Positions 6,615-13,833 of a stretch of DNA of 17,197 bases are shown here, piece after piece (positions within the stretch are counted from its first letter, which is position 1; each line of letters opens with the position of its first letter). The position numbers and the translations under genes are program-made. This DNA comes from JBBQWR01 sp038210495 (GTDB taxonomy: Bacteria > Planctomycetota > Planctomycetia > Pirellulales > DATAWG01), in NCBI GenBank assembly GCA_038210495.1, contig JBBQWR010000073.1:1-17197 (forward strand). The letters run 5' to 3'. The notes beneath the pieces were generated by a model. The model was not told the origin of the DNA and made no database searches. It saw nothing but the letters and a program-made list of their open reading frames with translations.

Positions 6615-7838
6615 TCAGGCAACTTTCCTGATCACTTGATAGAACAACAAAATTGCCCCGATGCCGGCGAGAACAGTTTTGATTTGATCGCCGAGCGTGT
6701 GGCCGGCGATGTCTTCCCAACCGAGCTGCTGCAGGACGGGCTGCGGGGGGCTGTCGAACTCGGGCGAAGTAAGGCTCGGCGGCATGACGACGCCCGGCTC
6801 GGTCGGCGCTCTCGCGGCCTGAATCGGCGAATGGTTGAGCGGTGAAACTCCGCCATTGACGGCGGCGGTTGTGGGAATCCGGGTCGTTGGTAAATCGACG
6901 GGGGTTCGAACGACCGGCGAGGCCGAACTGGTCGAGCGTGGCTCCATCACCGGTTGGTTTGCAAGCCGTGGCGGCGGAGCGCCCGTCGACGGATAGCTCG
7001 GCGCCGAATTTGTGATGGGCTCGGAAGATGGCCCGACCGGCGATTTGCCGTTGTTCCGCTTAGCCACAAAATCGCTCGGCCGATTGGCGAAGGCTGGGCC
7101 GGTGATCGACGCCAAGAACATTCGCACTCGGCCGCAGTGGCTGCCGGACGTGGCGCCCCCGCCTTCGCCAAATAGCACGCCGGCCAATTCGCCGCGTGCG
7201 TTCAGCATTGGCCCGCCGGAATCGCCGTGTCGCGCGGCCGCCGACATTTCCACGATGTCGGCCGGCCAACCTTGCGCGGGCGAAAGATATTGCACGAATC
7301 GGCCGGTCTGCGCCAAGTAATGATCGCTGCCGTATCCGCAGATCGTCAGCATGTCGCCGGGTCGCGGAACCTCGGACGAAATCGCTACCGGTTGCACGGT
7401 CGGCTTCCAGATCGCGACGGCGGCCAAATCCCAGTCGCGGTCCATCTTGATCACATAGCCCGGCGATTGAAAGCCGTCGGCGAACGAGACGATCACATTG
7501 CCGGCCGCGTCCTTGACGACGTGCCAGTTGGTGATGACCAGCCCGTGCCGGTCACTGACGTCGACCAGGGTTCCGGAGCCAAGCGAGGCGCCGTTTCGCT
7601 CGGGCGAGATCACCCGGACGATCGCTGGATGCGGGGTCTGCGCCTCGGCGCTGGGCCTGCCAAACAGCGGCATTCCTCGGCTAGCATACGGCGCGAGACG
7701 GGTGGCATAGTCGAGCTGCGCCCGGCATTCGCGCGAGCCAGTCAACCATGCGAGCGAGCCCATCAGCAGCCAAACGCCAATACGGGCCGGGCAAAGTTTG
7801 GAACGGTGGCCTCGGCGTGCGTCGAAAACGGAGTTCAA
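6615..7838 (-). CDS. Trypsin-like serine protease, exported, with C-terminal membrane anchor
   Basis: The product is 407 aa. A long N-region is followed by a hydrophobic stretch (GVWLLMGSLAWLTG, 21-34) and CRA (38-40), which reads as a signal peptide or anchor. The protease domain (about 70-245) carries the chymotrypsin-fold triad His106 (TNWHVV), Asp137 (RDWDLAAV) and Ser207 (GDSGGP), as in S1/HtrA-type proteases. Residues 255-380 are a Pro/Ser/Thr-rich low-complexity linker. The final residues about 386-402 (AGIGAILLFYQVI) are a hydrophobic segment, suggesting a tail anchor. No PDZ domain is visible, which differs from HtrA. The start is taken as TTG at 7838, two bases after the stop of the 42-aa gene, with an AGG 12 bases upstream. 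A later ATG (Met26) is possible but would shorten the signal region. Confidence 0.85.
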   Translation of the reverse strand: MNSVFDARRGHRSKLCPARIGVWLLMGSLAWLTGSRECRAQLDYATRLAPYASRGMPLFGRPSAEAQTPHPAIVRVISPERNGASLGSGTLVDVSDRHGLVITNWHVVKDAAGNVIVSFADGFQSPGYVIKMDRDWDLAAVAIWKPTVQPVAISSEVPRPGDMLTICGYGSDHYLAQTGRFVQYLSPAQGWPADIVEMSAAARHGDSGGPMLNARGELAGVLFGEGGGATSGSHCGRVRMFLASITGPAFANRPSDFVAKRNNGKSPVGPSSEPITNSAPSYPSTGAPPPRLANQPVMEPRSTSSASPVVRTPVDLPTTRIPTTAAVNGGVSPLNHSPIQAARAPTEPGVVMPPSLTSPEFDSPPQPVLQQLGWEDIAGHTLGDQIKTVLAGIGAILLFYQVIRKVA

Positions 7839-7839
7839 A

Positions 7840-7968
7840 TCAGTTTTTAACCTGCGGCTGCACGCGTCGATCGGCTTCGCTTTTGACGATCAGTCGCAAC
7901 AGTTTTTGTCGCAGCCGATCTTTCTCGGTGTCGAGGGGCGCCGGCGCCTGTTTGGGGCTATTTTGCAT
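7840..7968 (-). CDS. Small charged protein of 42 aa, unknown
   Basis: This ORF runs from ATG at 7968 to TGA at 7840. An AGGTGA lies five bases before the ATG, a good ribosome binding site. The product begins MQNSPKQAPAPLDTEKDRL and is highly charged, with a likely amphipathic helix at residues 14-32 (Leu-rich, alternating Arg/Lys/Glu). It starts 9 bp after the stop of the RHH-like gene and ends 1 bp before the protease start, so all three appear to form one tightly packed operon. I do not recognise a family. The packing and ribosome site support it being real; translation has not been shown. Confidence 0.6.
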   Translation of the reverse strand: MQNSPKQAPAPLDTEKDRLRQKLLRLIVKSEADRRVQPQVKN

Positions 7969-7977
7969 GGCAATCAC

Positions 7978-8229
7978 CTAGGCCGCGATGGGTCTGCCAC
8001 CTTGCAGGTCCGCGTCGCGTGGAGGGAAGTCTTGACCGTTGTTGTATTGAAGTTTGAGCCCCTGAAGCTCCGCCCAAAGCGCGTTTTCCGCCAGCTTGGC
8101 GAGCGTCATTCGGGCCGGGTATCCGGCCAGATGCACCGCGGCGTTCCGCGCTTGGTCCAGCACCTCGGTCGAGAGGTATAACGTGGCGCGAACTTTCGGG
8201 CCATCCGGGCGCCGGTAATTTGGATTCAT
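7978..8229 (-). CDS. Ribbon-helix-helix-like DNA-binding protein
   Basis: The product is 83 aa from ATG at 8229. The segment KVRATLYLSTEVLDQARNAA (13-32) looks like the beta strand and first helix of a ribbon-helix-helix fold. It is followed by a second helical region MTLAKLAENALWAELQ and a conserved-looking tail FPPRD...GGRPI. This arrangement resembles small centromere-binding or ParB-C-terminal-type RHH proteins found on plasmids and in planctomycetes; that family match is from memory and moderate. A longer frame back to 8358 exists, but its extra residues look non-coding. It heads the operon with the 42-aa gene and the protease, and faces the SecA-like gene. A perfect palindrome 55 bp upstream (8284-8302) could be its own operator. 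Confidence 0.7.
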   Translation of the reverse strand: MNPNYRRPDGPKVRATLYLSTEVLDQARNAAVHLAGYPARMTLAKLAENALWAELQGLKLQYNNGQDFPPRDADLQGGRPIAA

Positions 8230-8283
8230 CGCTGAGCGTCGATCGAAAGAGGTTTGTGCCGGGTGGCTACAATTCATGGAATT

Positions 8284-8302
8284 CGAAACGTCATACGTTT
8301 CG
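8284..8302. promoter_or_regulatory. Perfect palindrome CGAAACG-TCATA-CGTTTCG, candidate operator
   Basis: Two 7-bp arms are separated by 5 bp. It lies between the divergent RHH-like and SecA-like genes, close to the RHH start. On the minus strand the centre contains TATGAC, which could serve as part of a -10 box. Autoregulation by the RHH-like protein is inference. Confidence 0.4.
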
Positions 8303-8653
8303 TCAGTTGTCCCACCACTGAAGAATTTCGGATGTTGCAGGAACCGGCGTGAATTCACGGCGGGGCGCCGCGCGGGCTCACGAATTTGGAACCAAGAGAA
8401 TTTCAGGCGCCGTTTGCCTGCGCGTTACAGCTTGCCGAGATTACCGCCGGCCGCGGATCAGTACGAGCGTACTGCGACCGAACCCGTGTGCGGCGGCCGG
8501 CATTTAGGGCATTTCCCGTTTTCATGCATAACGTATGATAAAGATGGGACTTTCGGCGTTGAGAGCGGCGAAAAAATCGGCCTGGCGTTCGTTGAAACCA
8601 GGCGAAATCTCTGGACTTCGCGGCAGGATGCCGCGGCTATTCATGGCGGGCTG
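8303..8653. other. Intergenic region upstream of the SecA-like gene
   Basis: About 350 bp lie between the palindrome and the chosen SecA-like start. It contains a second short hairpin, CAGTAC-GAGC-GTACTG (8459-8474), and a TATGAT (8534-8539) that could be a -10 box with only a poor -35 upstream. The open frame running through it from 8276 has an unnatural amino-acid composition and no family match, so I regard it as non-coding. Confidence 0.45.
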
Positions 8654-10645
8654 ATGGCTTCGGATACCGGCAATAATAATTCGTTCGTTATGGGCTCGCT
8701 CCTCCATACGGTGAGCGGGCAGTTGGCGATTTGGGCCCGGGGGCCGGTTCGCGGACGGCTGTCGCAGTGGTCGAGTCAGGTCGCCGCCATCAACGGTCTC
8801 GAACCGGAAATCGAAAAGCTGACCGACGCAGAGCTGCGCAAACGCAGCCTGTCGCTCCGTTATCGCGCCAAGAGCCGGGAACCGCTGATTCAGATTCTCC
8901 CCGAGGCGTTCGCGCTGGTCCGCGAGGCCGGCAAGCGGACGATCCAACAGCGGCATTTCGACGTCCAATTGCTCGGCGGAATCGCCATGCACCATCGCAC
9001 GATCGCCGAGATGCAGACGGGCGAAGGCAAGACGCTCACCGCCACGCTCCCCTTGTATTTAGCATCGCTCACCGGTCACGGCGTTCACTTGGCCACGGTG
9101 AACGATTATTTGGCCGAGCGCGACGCCGATTGGATGGCGCCCATCTACCGCATGTTGGGCGTCACCTGCGGCACGGTGCTCACGCCCATGACGACCCCGC
9201 AGCGCCGCGAAGCCTATGCGTGCGATATCACATACGGGACGGCGAAGGAGTTCGGTTTCGACTTTCTTCGCGATCGGTTGCTGTTGCGTCGCACGTCGGA
9301 GGGGCACACCGATCTGATGGCTCACATGCTCGGTCAGCAAAGCGATTCATCGGGCGACAAGCCGGTGCAGAGGCCTCCGCACTTCGCGTTGGTCGACGAA
9401 GCCGATAGCGTGCTGATCGACGAAGCCCGAACGCCGCTGATCATTAGCGCGCTGCCGACCGAAGACGAACGAGCCGAGGTGGAGCTATTTCAGTGGAGCG
9501 CCGCGGCTGTCGGCCAGTTCGTCGAGGAGGAGCACTACACTTACGACCACGAAAAGAAAACGGCGGAGCTGACCGTGGCCGGCCGCCGACTGGTTCGCAA
9601 CCTGCCGCGCGACCCGGCTCTGCAAACGGTCGGCATGCTGCGGCTGTATGATTTCATCGAACGTGGGCTGCGGGCAGATCGCTCGTTTTTGCTCGATCGC
9701 CACTATGTCGTCCGCGACGGAGAGATCGTCATCGTCGACGAGTTTACGGGCCGCATGGCCGAAGGGCGCAAGTGGCGCGATGGCTTGCATCAAGCAATCG
9801 AGGCCAAAGAGCATGTGCCGGTGACGATCGCCACCGGCCATGCCGCCCGAGTGACAATTCAAGATTATTTTCTCCGCTATCCGCATTTGGCGGGCATGAC
9901 CGGCACGGGATCGAACTCATCGAGCGAACTGCTGAAAATCTACAAGCTGCGGGTCATTCCCATTCCCACCAATCGACCGCCGATTCGCGTCCGGCTACCG
10001 GAACGAATTTTCGGCACGGCCGAGGCCAAGAACCAGGCGATCGTGCAGGAAATTCGGCAAGTTCACGCCGATGGCCGACCGGTGCTGATCGGCACGCGGT
10101 CGATCGACAAATCGGAGCAACTTTCGCAACTGTTGCGGGACGCCGGCATCGTCCATCAGGTGCTCAATGCCCGGCAGATCGCCGCCGAGGCCGAGATCAT
10201 CACCGAGGCGGGACAGATTGGCCGCGTGACCGTCTCGACGAATATGGCGGGGCGCGGCACCGACATTCGCTTGGGTCCGGGCGTCGCCGAGATCGGCGGG
10301 CTTAGCGTAATCTTGACCGAAATGCACGACTCGGCCCGTATCGATCGGCAGTTGGCGGGGCGCTGCGGTCGCCAAGGCGATCCCGGCACGTATTGCCAAT
10401 TCCTGGCACTCGACGACGATATTCTGCTCGGCGGATTGGGGCCGGACAAAGCCCAGCGGCTGATCGACCGGGGACTATCGTCGCCGGGGCCACTGGACAG
10501 CCACGTCAAATATTTTCGCAAATCGCAGAGGATCATCGAACGCCGGCATTTTCGCGACCGTCGATCGCTGATGTATCACGAGAAGGAACGCAAAAAAATT
10601 CAGAAGCAGATGGGACAGGACCCCTATTTGGATGCGCCGGCGTAG
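8654..10645 (+). CDS. SecA-like translocation ATPase, truncated paralogue
   Basis: The product is 663 aa against about 850-900 or more for SecA. NBD1 contains Walker A QTGEGKT (121-127), YGTAKEFGFDFLRD (194-207) and DEAD-type Walker B VDEADSVLIDEARTPLI (247-263). A preprotein-crosslinking-like insert lies between about 213 and 365. FTGRMAEGRKWRDGLHQAIE (364-383) and AGMTGT (413-418) follow. NBD2 contains GTRSIDKSEQL (480-490), NMAGRGTDI (530-538) and the arginine finger region QLAGRCGRQGDPG (566-578). After LDDDIL only about 70 residues remain, matching the first part of the helical scaffold (SQRIIERRHFRDRRSLMYHEKERK). The helical wing, two-helix finger and C-terminal zinc motif are missing. 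The ATPase motor looks intact. The start is ATG 8654; ATG 8690 is also possible, and neither has a clear ribosome site. The real housekeeping SecA is presumably elsewhere. Confidence 0.88.
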   Translation: MASDTGNNNSFVMGSLLHTVSGQLAIWARGPVRGRLSQWSSQVAAINGLEPEIEKLTDAELRKRSLSLRYRAKSREPLIQILPEAFALVREAGKRTIQQRHFDVQLLGGIAMHHRTIAEMQTGEGKTLTATLPLYLASLTGHGVHLATVNDYLAERDADWMAPIYRMLGVTCGTVLTPMTTPQRREAYACDITYGTAKEFGFDFLRDRLLLRRTSEGHTDLMAHMLGQQSDSSGDKPVQRPPHFALVDEADSVLIDEARTPLIISALPTEDERAEVELFQWSAAAVGQFVEEEHYTYDHEKKTAELTVAGRRLVRNLPRDPALQTVGMLRLYDFIERGLRADRSFLLDRHYVVRDGEIVIVDEFTGRMAEGRKWRDGLHQAIEAKEHVPVTIATGHAARVTIQDYFLRYPHLAGMTGTGSNSSSELLKIYKLRVIPIPTNRPPIRVRLPERIFGTAEAKNQAIVQEIRQVHADGRPVLIGTRSIDKSEQLSQLLRDAGIVHQVLNARQIAAEAEIITEAGQIGRVTVSTNMAGRGTDIRLGPGVAEIGGLSVILTEMHDSARIDRQLAGRCGRQGDPGTYCQFLALDDDILLGGLGPDKAQRLIDRGLSSPGPLDSHVKYFRKSQRIIERRHFRDRRSLMYHEKERKKIQKQMGQDPYLDAPA

Positions 10646-10767
10646 GTCAGGCGCCCCGTGCCTGACGAAGGGGCGCGGCGAGTCGCTGAATATTTCATCT
10701 GTATTGCGGATTGTCAGGCCAGCGTGCCTGACCCACGACACTGTCAGGCAAAGGGCGCCTGACCTAC
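10642..10767. repeat. REP-like cluster: three GTCAGGC/GCCTGAC hairpins within a larger inverted repeat
   Basis: GTCAGGC pairs with GCCTGAC at 10646-10652/10660-10666, 10713-10719/10726-10732 and 10743-10749/10757-10763. The whole block is bounded by a perfect 14-bp inverted repeat, GTAGGTCAGGCGCC (10642-10655) and GGCGCCTGACCTAC (10754-10767). The left end overlaps the TAG stop of the SecA-like gene. It fills most of the gap before the helicase gene and may protect mRNA 3' ends or attenuate transcription. It may also be simply a mobile REP-type element. Confidence 0.85.
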
Positions 10768-10828
10768 GGATCGCCGAAACTTTGTGCCGATCGCGGAGGC
10801 TCAAAGGGATATTGAAAGGACTCTCGAC

Positions 10829-13168
10829 TTGGAACATTTGCTGGAAAACTTGAACGGGCCTCAGCAGGACGCGGTTCGCCATGTCGATGGACCGCTCTTG
10901 ATTTTGGCGGGTCCGGGCAGCGGCAAGACGCGGGTTATCACTCACCGCATCGCGCACCTGCTGGCCCACGGCGTGCCGGATTATCGCATCCTAGCGCTGA
11001 CGTTCACGAACAAGGCCGCCGACGAAATGAAACGCCGCGTGACGCAGCTTGCGCCGGAGTCGTCGGTGCGCATGGGAACGTTTCACCGGTTCTGCGCGAA
11101 ACTGCTCCGCCAATATGCCCAGCTCGTTGGACTGACGCAGAACTACACAATCTACGACACGGACGACAGTCATCGGGCGCTCAAGCAAACGATCGAGTCG
11201 CTCGATCTCGATCTGACGCACGTTACGCCCGAGCGGGTGCAGTCCGCCATCAGTTGGGCCAAGAACCATCTGGTCACGGCCGACAAGTATGAGGCCAAGC
11301 AGGGCAGCCCGCTGGGAAACATCGTCAGCCGCGTTTATCCCGCATATCAGAAGCGGCTGTTGGATTCGAGCGCGGTCGATTTCGACGATCTGCTGCTGCA
11401 CGTGGCCACGATGCTCCGCGACAATCCCGATCTTCGCGGCCATCTCGACGCCCAGCACCGCTACATCATGGTGGACGAATATCAGGACACGAATCTGGCT
11501 CAATACACGATCGTGCGAGCTCTCTCGATCGACTATCCGAATCTCGCCGTCACGGGCGATCCGGACCAATCGATCTACGGCTGGCGCGGGGCGAATCTGA
11601 ACAACATCCTCGACTTCGAAAAGGACTTTCCGAACGTCAAGGTGGTGCGGCTGGAGCAAAATTACCGCAGCACGCAGCGAATCCTGCGGACGGCCGACCG
11701 GCTGATTTCGCACAACAAACGGCGCAAGGAAAAAGGGCTGTTCACCGAGAACGACGAGGGAAAGCCGGTCCATTTGGTGACCTATTTCACCAACAAGGTC
11801 GAAGCCGAGGCGATTGCCCAGCGGATCGTCGAAGAAGTCGCAGCCGGTCGCAGGCGGCCGCGAGACTTCGCGATCTTCTACCGGATCAACGCGTTGTCCC
11901 GAGCGATCGAATTTGCCCTCCGCGATTACGCCGTGCCGTATCAAATGGTGAACGGCCTGGAGTTTTATCAGCGCAAGGAGATCAAAGACATTCTGGCTTA
12001 TCTCCATTTGCTGAATAATCCCCGCGACAATGTGGCGTTCGCGCGGATTATCAATACGCCGACGCGCGGAATCGGCCGATCGACCGTCGGACAGATCATC
12101 GAGCATGCCGCTCGCCGGGGACTGTCGTTGCTCGACGCCGCTCGCGAATCGGGCCTGATCGAATCGTTGAACAAAAGAGCGGCCGTCGCCGTCGCGAAAT
12201 TCGTCGCGATGTTCGATCGATTGTCGCTGTTTTGCGCCGCGCCCGTCGAAGAGGTCATGAAGCAAGTTCTCTTGGCGTCCGGGTATCGCGACGCGCTCGT
12301 CTCGTCCGACGACGAAGGAGATCAAGAGCGGCTCGCGAATATCGAAGAACTCATCACGGCCGGTCGGGAGTTCGACGAGCAGAATCCGGGCCACAATGGC
12401 TTGGAGGAATTTTTGGAGCAGGCGTGTCTGGTGAACGACATTGACGCCTGGGAGGCCGACGACGATCGGGTGACGCTCATGACGATGCACGCCGCGAAGG
12501 GACTTGAGTTCCCGGTGGTGTTCATCATCGCCGTCGAAGAGGGATTGTTGCCGCACGAACGAAGTCGCGAATCGCCGGAGCAGTTGGAGGAGGAGCGGCG
12601 ACTCCTGTTCGTCGGCATCACGCGGGCTCGCGAGCAATTGCACCTCAGTTTGGCCCGATATCGGGAATTCCGCGGGCAGCGGCGGATGTCGGTGCCGAGC
12701 CAGTTTCTTATGGAGCTTCCGCGCGATGAGATGGAATCGGGCGAAGTGCTGTGGTCGGAACCGGCGTGGGAAATGGATCACCATGTCGACCCCGTCGAAG
12801 CGATCCACATTTATAACCAGCCGCACGAGCTGCCGTTAGGAGCACAAGAAAGCATGTCCAAAAACGCCCCGTTGCCCAGGTCGACCGACTCGGCGCTTGC
12901 CCGACAAGCGGCGGCAAACTTGACCCTGGCCTCCGCCTTGGTCCCCCAAGCGGGCGCGGGTAACGCCGACGAACCGCTAATCGTCACGCCGCCGGAGGCG
13001 TTCGAGCAAGGGATGGTGGTCCGCCATCCGGAATACGGGCTGGGCAAGATTACCGCGATCAGCGGCGCCGGACCCAAGCGATCGGCCAGCGTAACCTTCG
13101 CGAGCGCCGCCGGGGAAAAGAAATTTCTCTTGATCCACAGCCGCTTGAGCGTCGCGAAGAGCAATTAG
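10829..13168 (+). CDS. pcrA: ATP-dependent 3'-5' DNA helicase, PcrA/UvrD family
   Basis: The product is 779 aa of a superfamily 1A helicase acting in nucleotide-excision repair, replication restart and removal of bound proteins from DNA. The motifs occur in order: Q-motif LNGPQQDAV (8-16), Walker A AGPGSGKT (27-34), Ia ALTFTNKAADEM, Walker B VDEYQDTN, III GDPDQSIYGWRGA, IV EQNYRST, V TMHAAKGLEFPVVF and VI LLFVGITRAREQL. The C-terminus has the PcrA-type Tudor-like domain (GMVVRHPEYGLGKI ... SVTFASAAGEKKFLL). I chose TTG 10829 because AAAGGA lies eight bases upstream and the resulting EHLLENLNGPQ start matches the family. A GTG at 10784 would add 15 unconserved residues. It is slightly longer than typical PcrA (720-740 aa) owing to a Pro/Ala-rich linker before the last domain. 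Confidence 0.95.
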   Translation: MEHLLENLNGPQQDAVRHVDGPLLILAGPGSGKTRVITHRIAHLLAHGVPDYRILALTFTNKAADEMKRRVTQLAPESSVRMGTFHRFCAKLLRQYAQLVGLTQNYTIYDTDDSHRALKQTIESLDLDLTHVTPERVQSAISWAKNHLVTADKYEAKQGSPLGNIVSRVYPAYQKRLLDSSAVDFDDLLLHVATMLRDNPDLRGHLDAQHRYIMVDEYQDTNLAQYTIVRALSIDYPNLAVTGDPDQSIYGWRGANLNNILDFEKDFPNVKVVRLEQNYRSTQRILRTADRLISHNKRRKEKGLFTENDEGKPVHLVTYFTNKVEAEAIAQRIVEEVAAGRRRPRDFAIFYRINALSRAIEFALRDYAVPYQMVNGLEFYQRKEIKDILAYLHLLNNPRDNVAFARIINTPTRGIGRSTVGQIIEHAARRGLSLLDAARESGLIESLNKRAAVAVAKFVAMFDRLSLFCAAPVEEVMKQVLLASGYRDALVSSDDEGDQERLANIEELITAGREFDEQNPGHNGLEEFLEQACLVNDIDAWEADDDRVTLMTMHAAKGLEFPVVFIIAVEEGLLPHERSRESPEQLEEERRLLFVGITRAREQLHLSLARYREFRGQRRMSVPSQFLMELPRDEMESGEVLWSEPAWEMDHHVDPVEAIHIYNQPHELPLGAQESMSKNAPLPRSTDSALARQAAANLTLASALVPQAGAGNADEPLIVTPPEAFEQGMVVRHPEYGLGKITAISGAGPKRSASVTFASAAGEKKFLLIHSRLSVAKSN

Positions 13169-13181
13169 CTTGCGATAAAAG

Positions 13182-13256
13182 GGGGTCAGACCTGGGGTCA
13201 GAGTGCGCCGGCGCAAACCCTGGGGTCAGAACAATTTATCAAATAGTTCTGACCCC
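13182..13256. repeat. GGGGTCAGA repeat cluster with a long hairpin
   Basis: Direct copies of GGGGTCAGA are at 13182-13190, 13194-13202 and 13222-13230, and the inverse TCTGACCCC is at 13248-13256. The last pair extends to a stem of 11 perfect bp, GGGGTCAGAAC/GTTCTGACCCC, then four more pairs after one mismatch, with an ATC loop. It resembles the REP/RAYT-type palindromes common in planctomycetes; that assignment is from memory. Confidence 0.75.
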
Positions 13257-13265
13257 TTTGTGCGT

Positions 13266-13457
13266 TCCATGCCACAGAGCGACATCTTGGGCATGAATCC
13301 ACTCGGCAGTCGCCGAATAACCGCGCGCTCCTTGCAAGAACACGCAAACAACCGTGGCCAGCATGGCCTTCAATTCATGGCGCGGTCCCTGGTGCCCGCG
13401 AGGATCGGGAATCTGCTGAAGATATTCCAGCAAACTCCCTGCGGGAACAGGATTCAA
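13266..13457 (-). pseudogene. N-terminal remnant of an ISAs1-type transposase
   Basis: Translation from TTG 13457 begins NPVPAGSLLEYLQQIPDPRG and continues with HELKAMLATVVCVFLQGARGYSA and EWIHAQDVALWH. This is the DDE_Tnp_1-associated N-terminal region of ISAs1-family transposases. A GGAGG ribosome site is preserved seven bases before the start. Homology ends after ALWH near 13266, where the frame runs into the palindromic repeat at 13222-13256 and stops at 13239. The catalytic DDE domain is absent, so this is a dead fragment of roughly 65 codons from a protein normally over 350 aa. Confidence 0.8.
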
Positions 13458-13557
13458 AGATCAACCTCCGTGAAAAAAGATTCCGTACACTCAAATGCAT
13501 ACTACGCGTGTCCTGTAAAATCGAACAGTCAAAGGACCTGTCCCGTCCCCTTTGTGC

Positions 13558-13734
13558 ACGCCCTGGCAAACGGTCGCCCGCGAGGAAGTCCCGCACGAAG
13601 GCGTGCAGATGGACAACACATTCGCCTCCGGCTCCCCCGTCACCGACGGCAAGTGCGTCGTCGCCTATTTCGGCTCCCGCGGGCTGCACTGCTACGACAT
13701 GCAGGGAAACCTGAAATGGGAAAAGGACTTCGGC
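13558..13734 (+). pseudogene. Fragment of a PQQ-type beta-propeller repeat protein gene
   Basis: The translation includes VAREEVPHEGVQMDNTFA, SPVTDGKCVVAYFGSRGLHC and YDMQGNLKWEKDFG. This is the pattern of planctomycete outer-membrane-like PQQ/pyrrolo-quinoline beta-propeller repeats (SPVTDG, AYFGSRGL, D-GN-WEKD). Homology begins abruptly just after a CCCCTTTGTGC junction and ends after KDFG. What follows is A/T-richer, non-repeat sequence. It is only about 59 codons of a gene normally over 400 codons, so it is a relic. Its frame happens to stay open into the next gene. Confidence 0.72.
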
Positions 13735-13833
13735 GTGACGCCTCTGACCTTCGGCTCTCCTTTCTTTCTAAAAATCGGCGTGATAGGATGTGAATCTAGC
13801 TATTTGATACTGATATTAGCGACAGGAAATCAA

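Noticed and set aside
8230..8358. 43-codon N-terminal extension of the RHH-like protein
   Set aside because: It would run across the palindrome at 8284-8302 and has no family-like sequence. The ATG at 8229 gives a natural start.
8276..8653. 126-codon N-terminal extension of the SecA-like protein
   Set aside because: The residues do not resemble SecA N-termini and look like translated intergenic DNA. The SecA-like alignment begins only after about 8690.
10991..12826. 611-codon open frame on the minus strand opposite the helicase gene
   Set aside because: It is the antisense shadow of a strongly conserved PcrA/UvrD gene, with Arg/His/Val-rich composition, no motifs and no ribosome site. Such shadows are expected in G/C-rich genes.
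13182..13256. CRISPR array suspected from the repeated GGGGTCAGA
   Set aside because: Repeats are only 9 bp, spacing is irregular, one copy is inverted, and no cas gene is present.
13222..13259. Rho-independent terminator after the helicase gene
   Set aside because: The stem is strong but is followed by only three T bases and belongs to a repeat cluster, so repeat is the better description, although it could still slow transcription.
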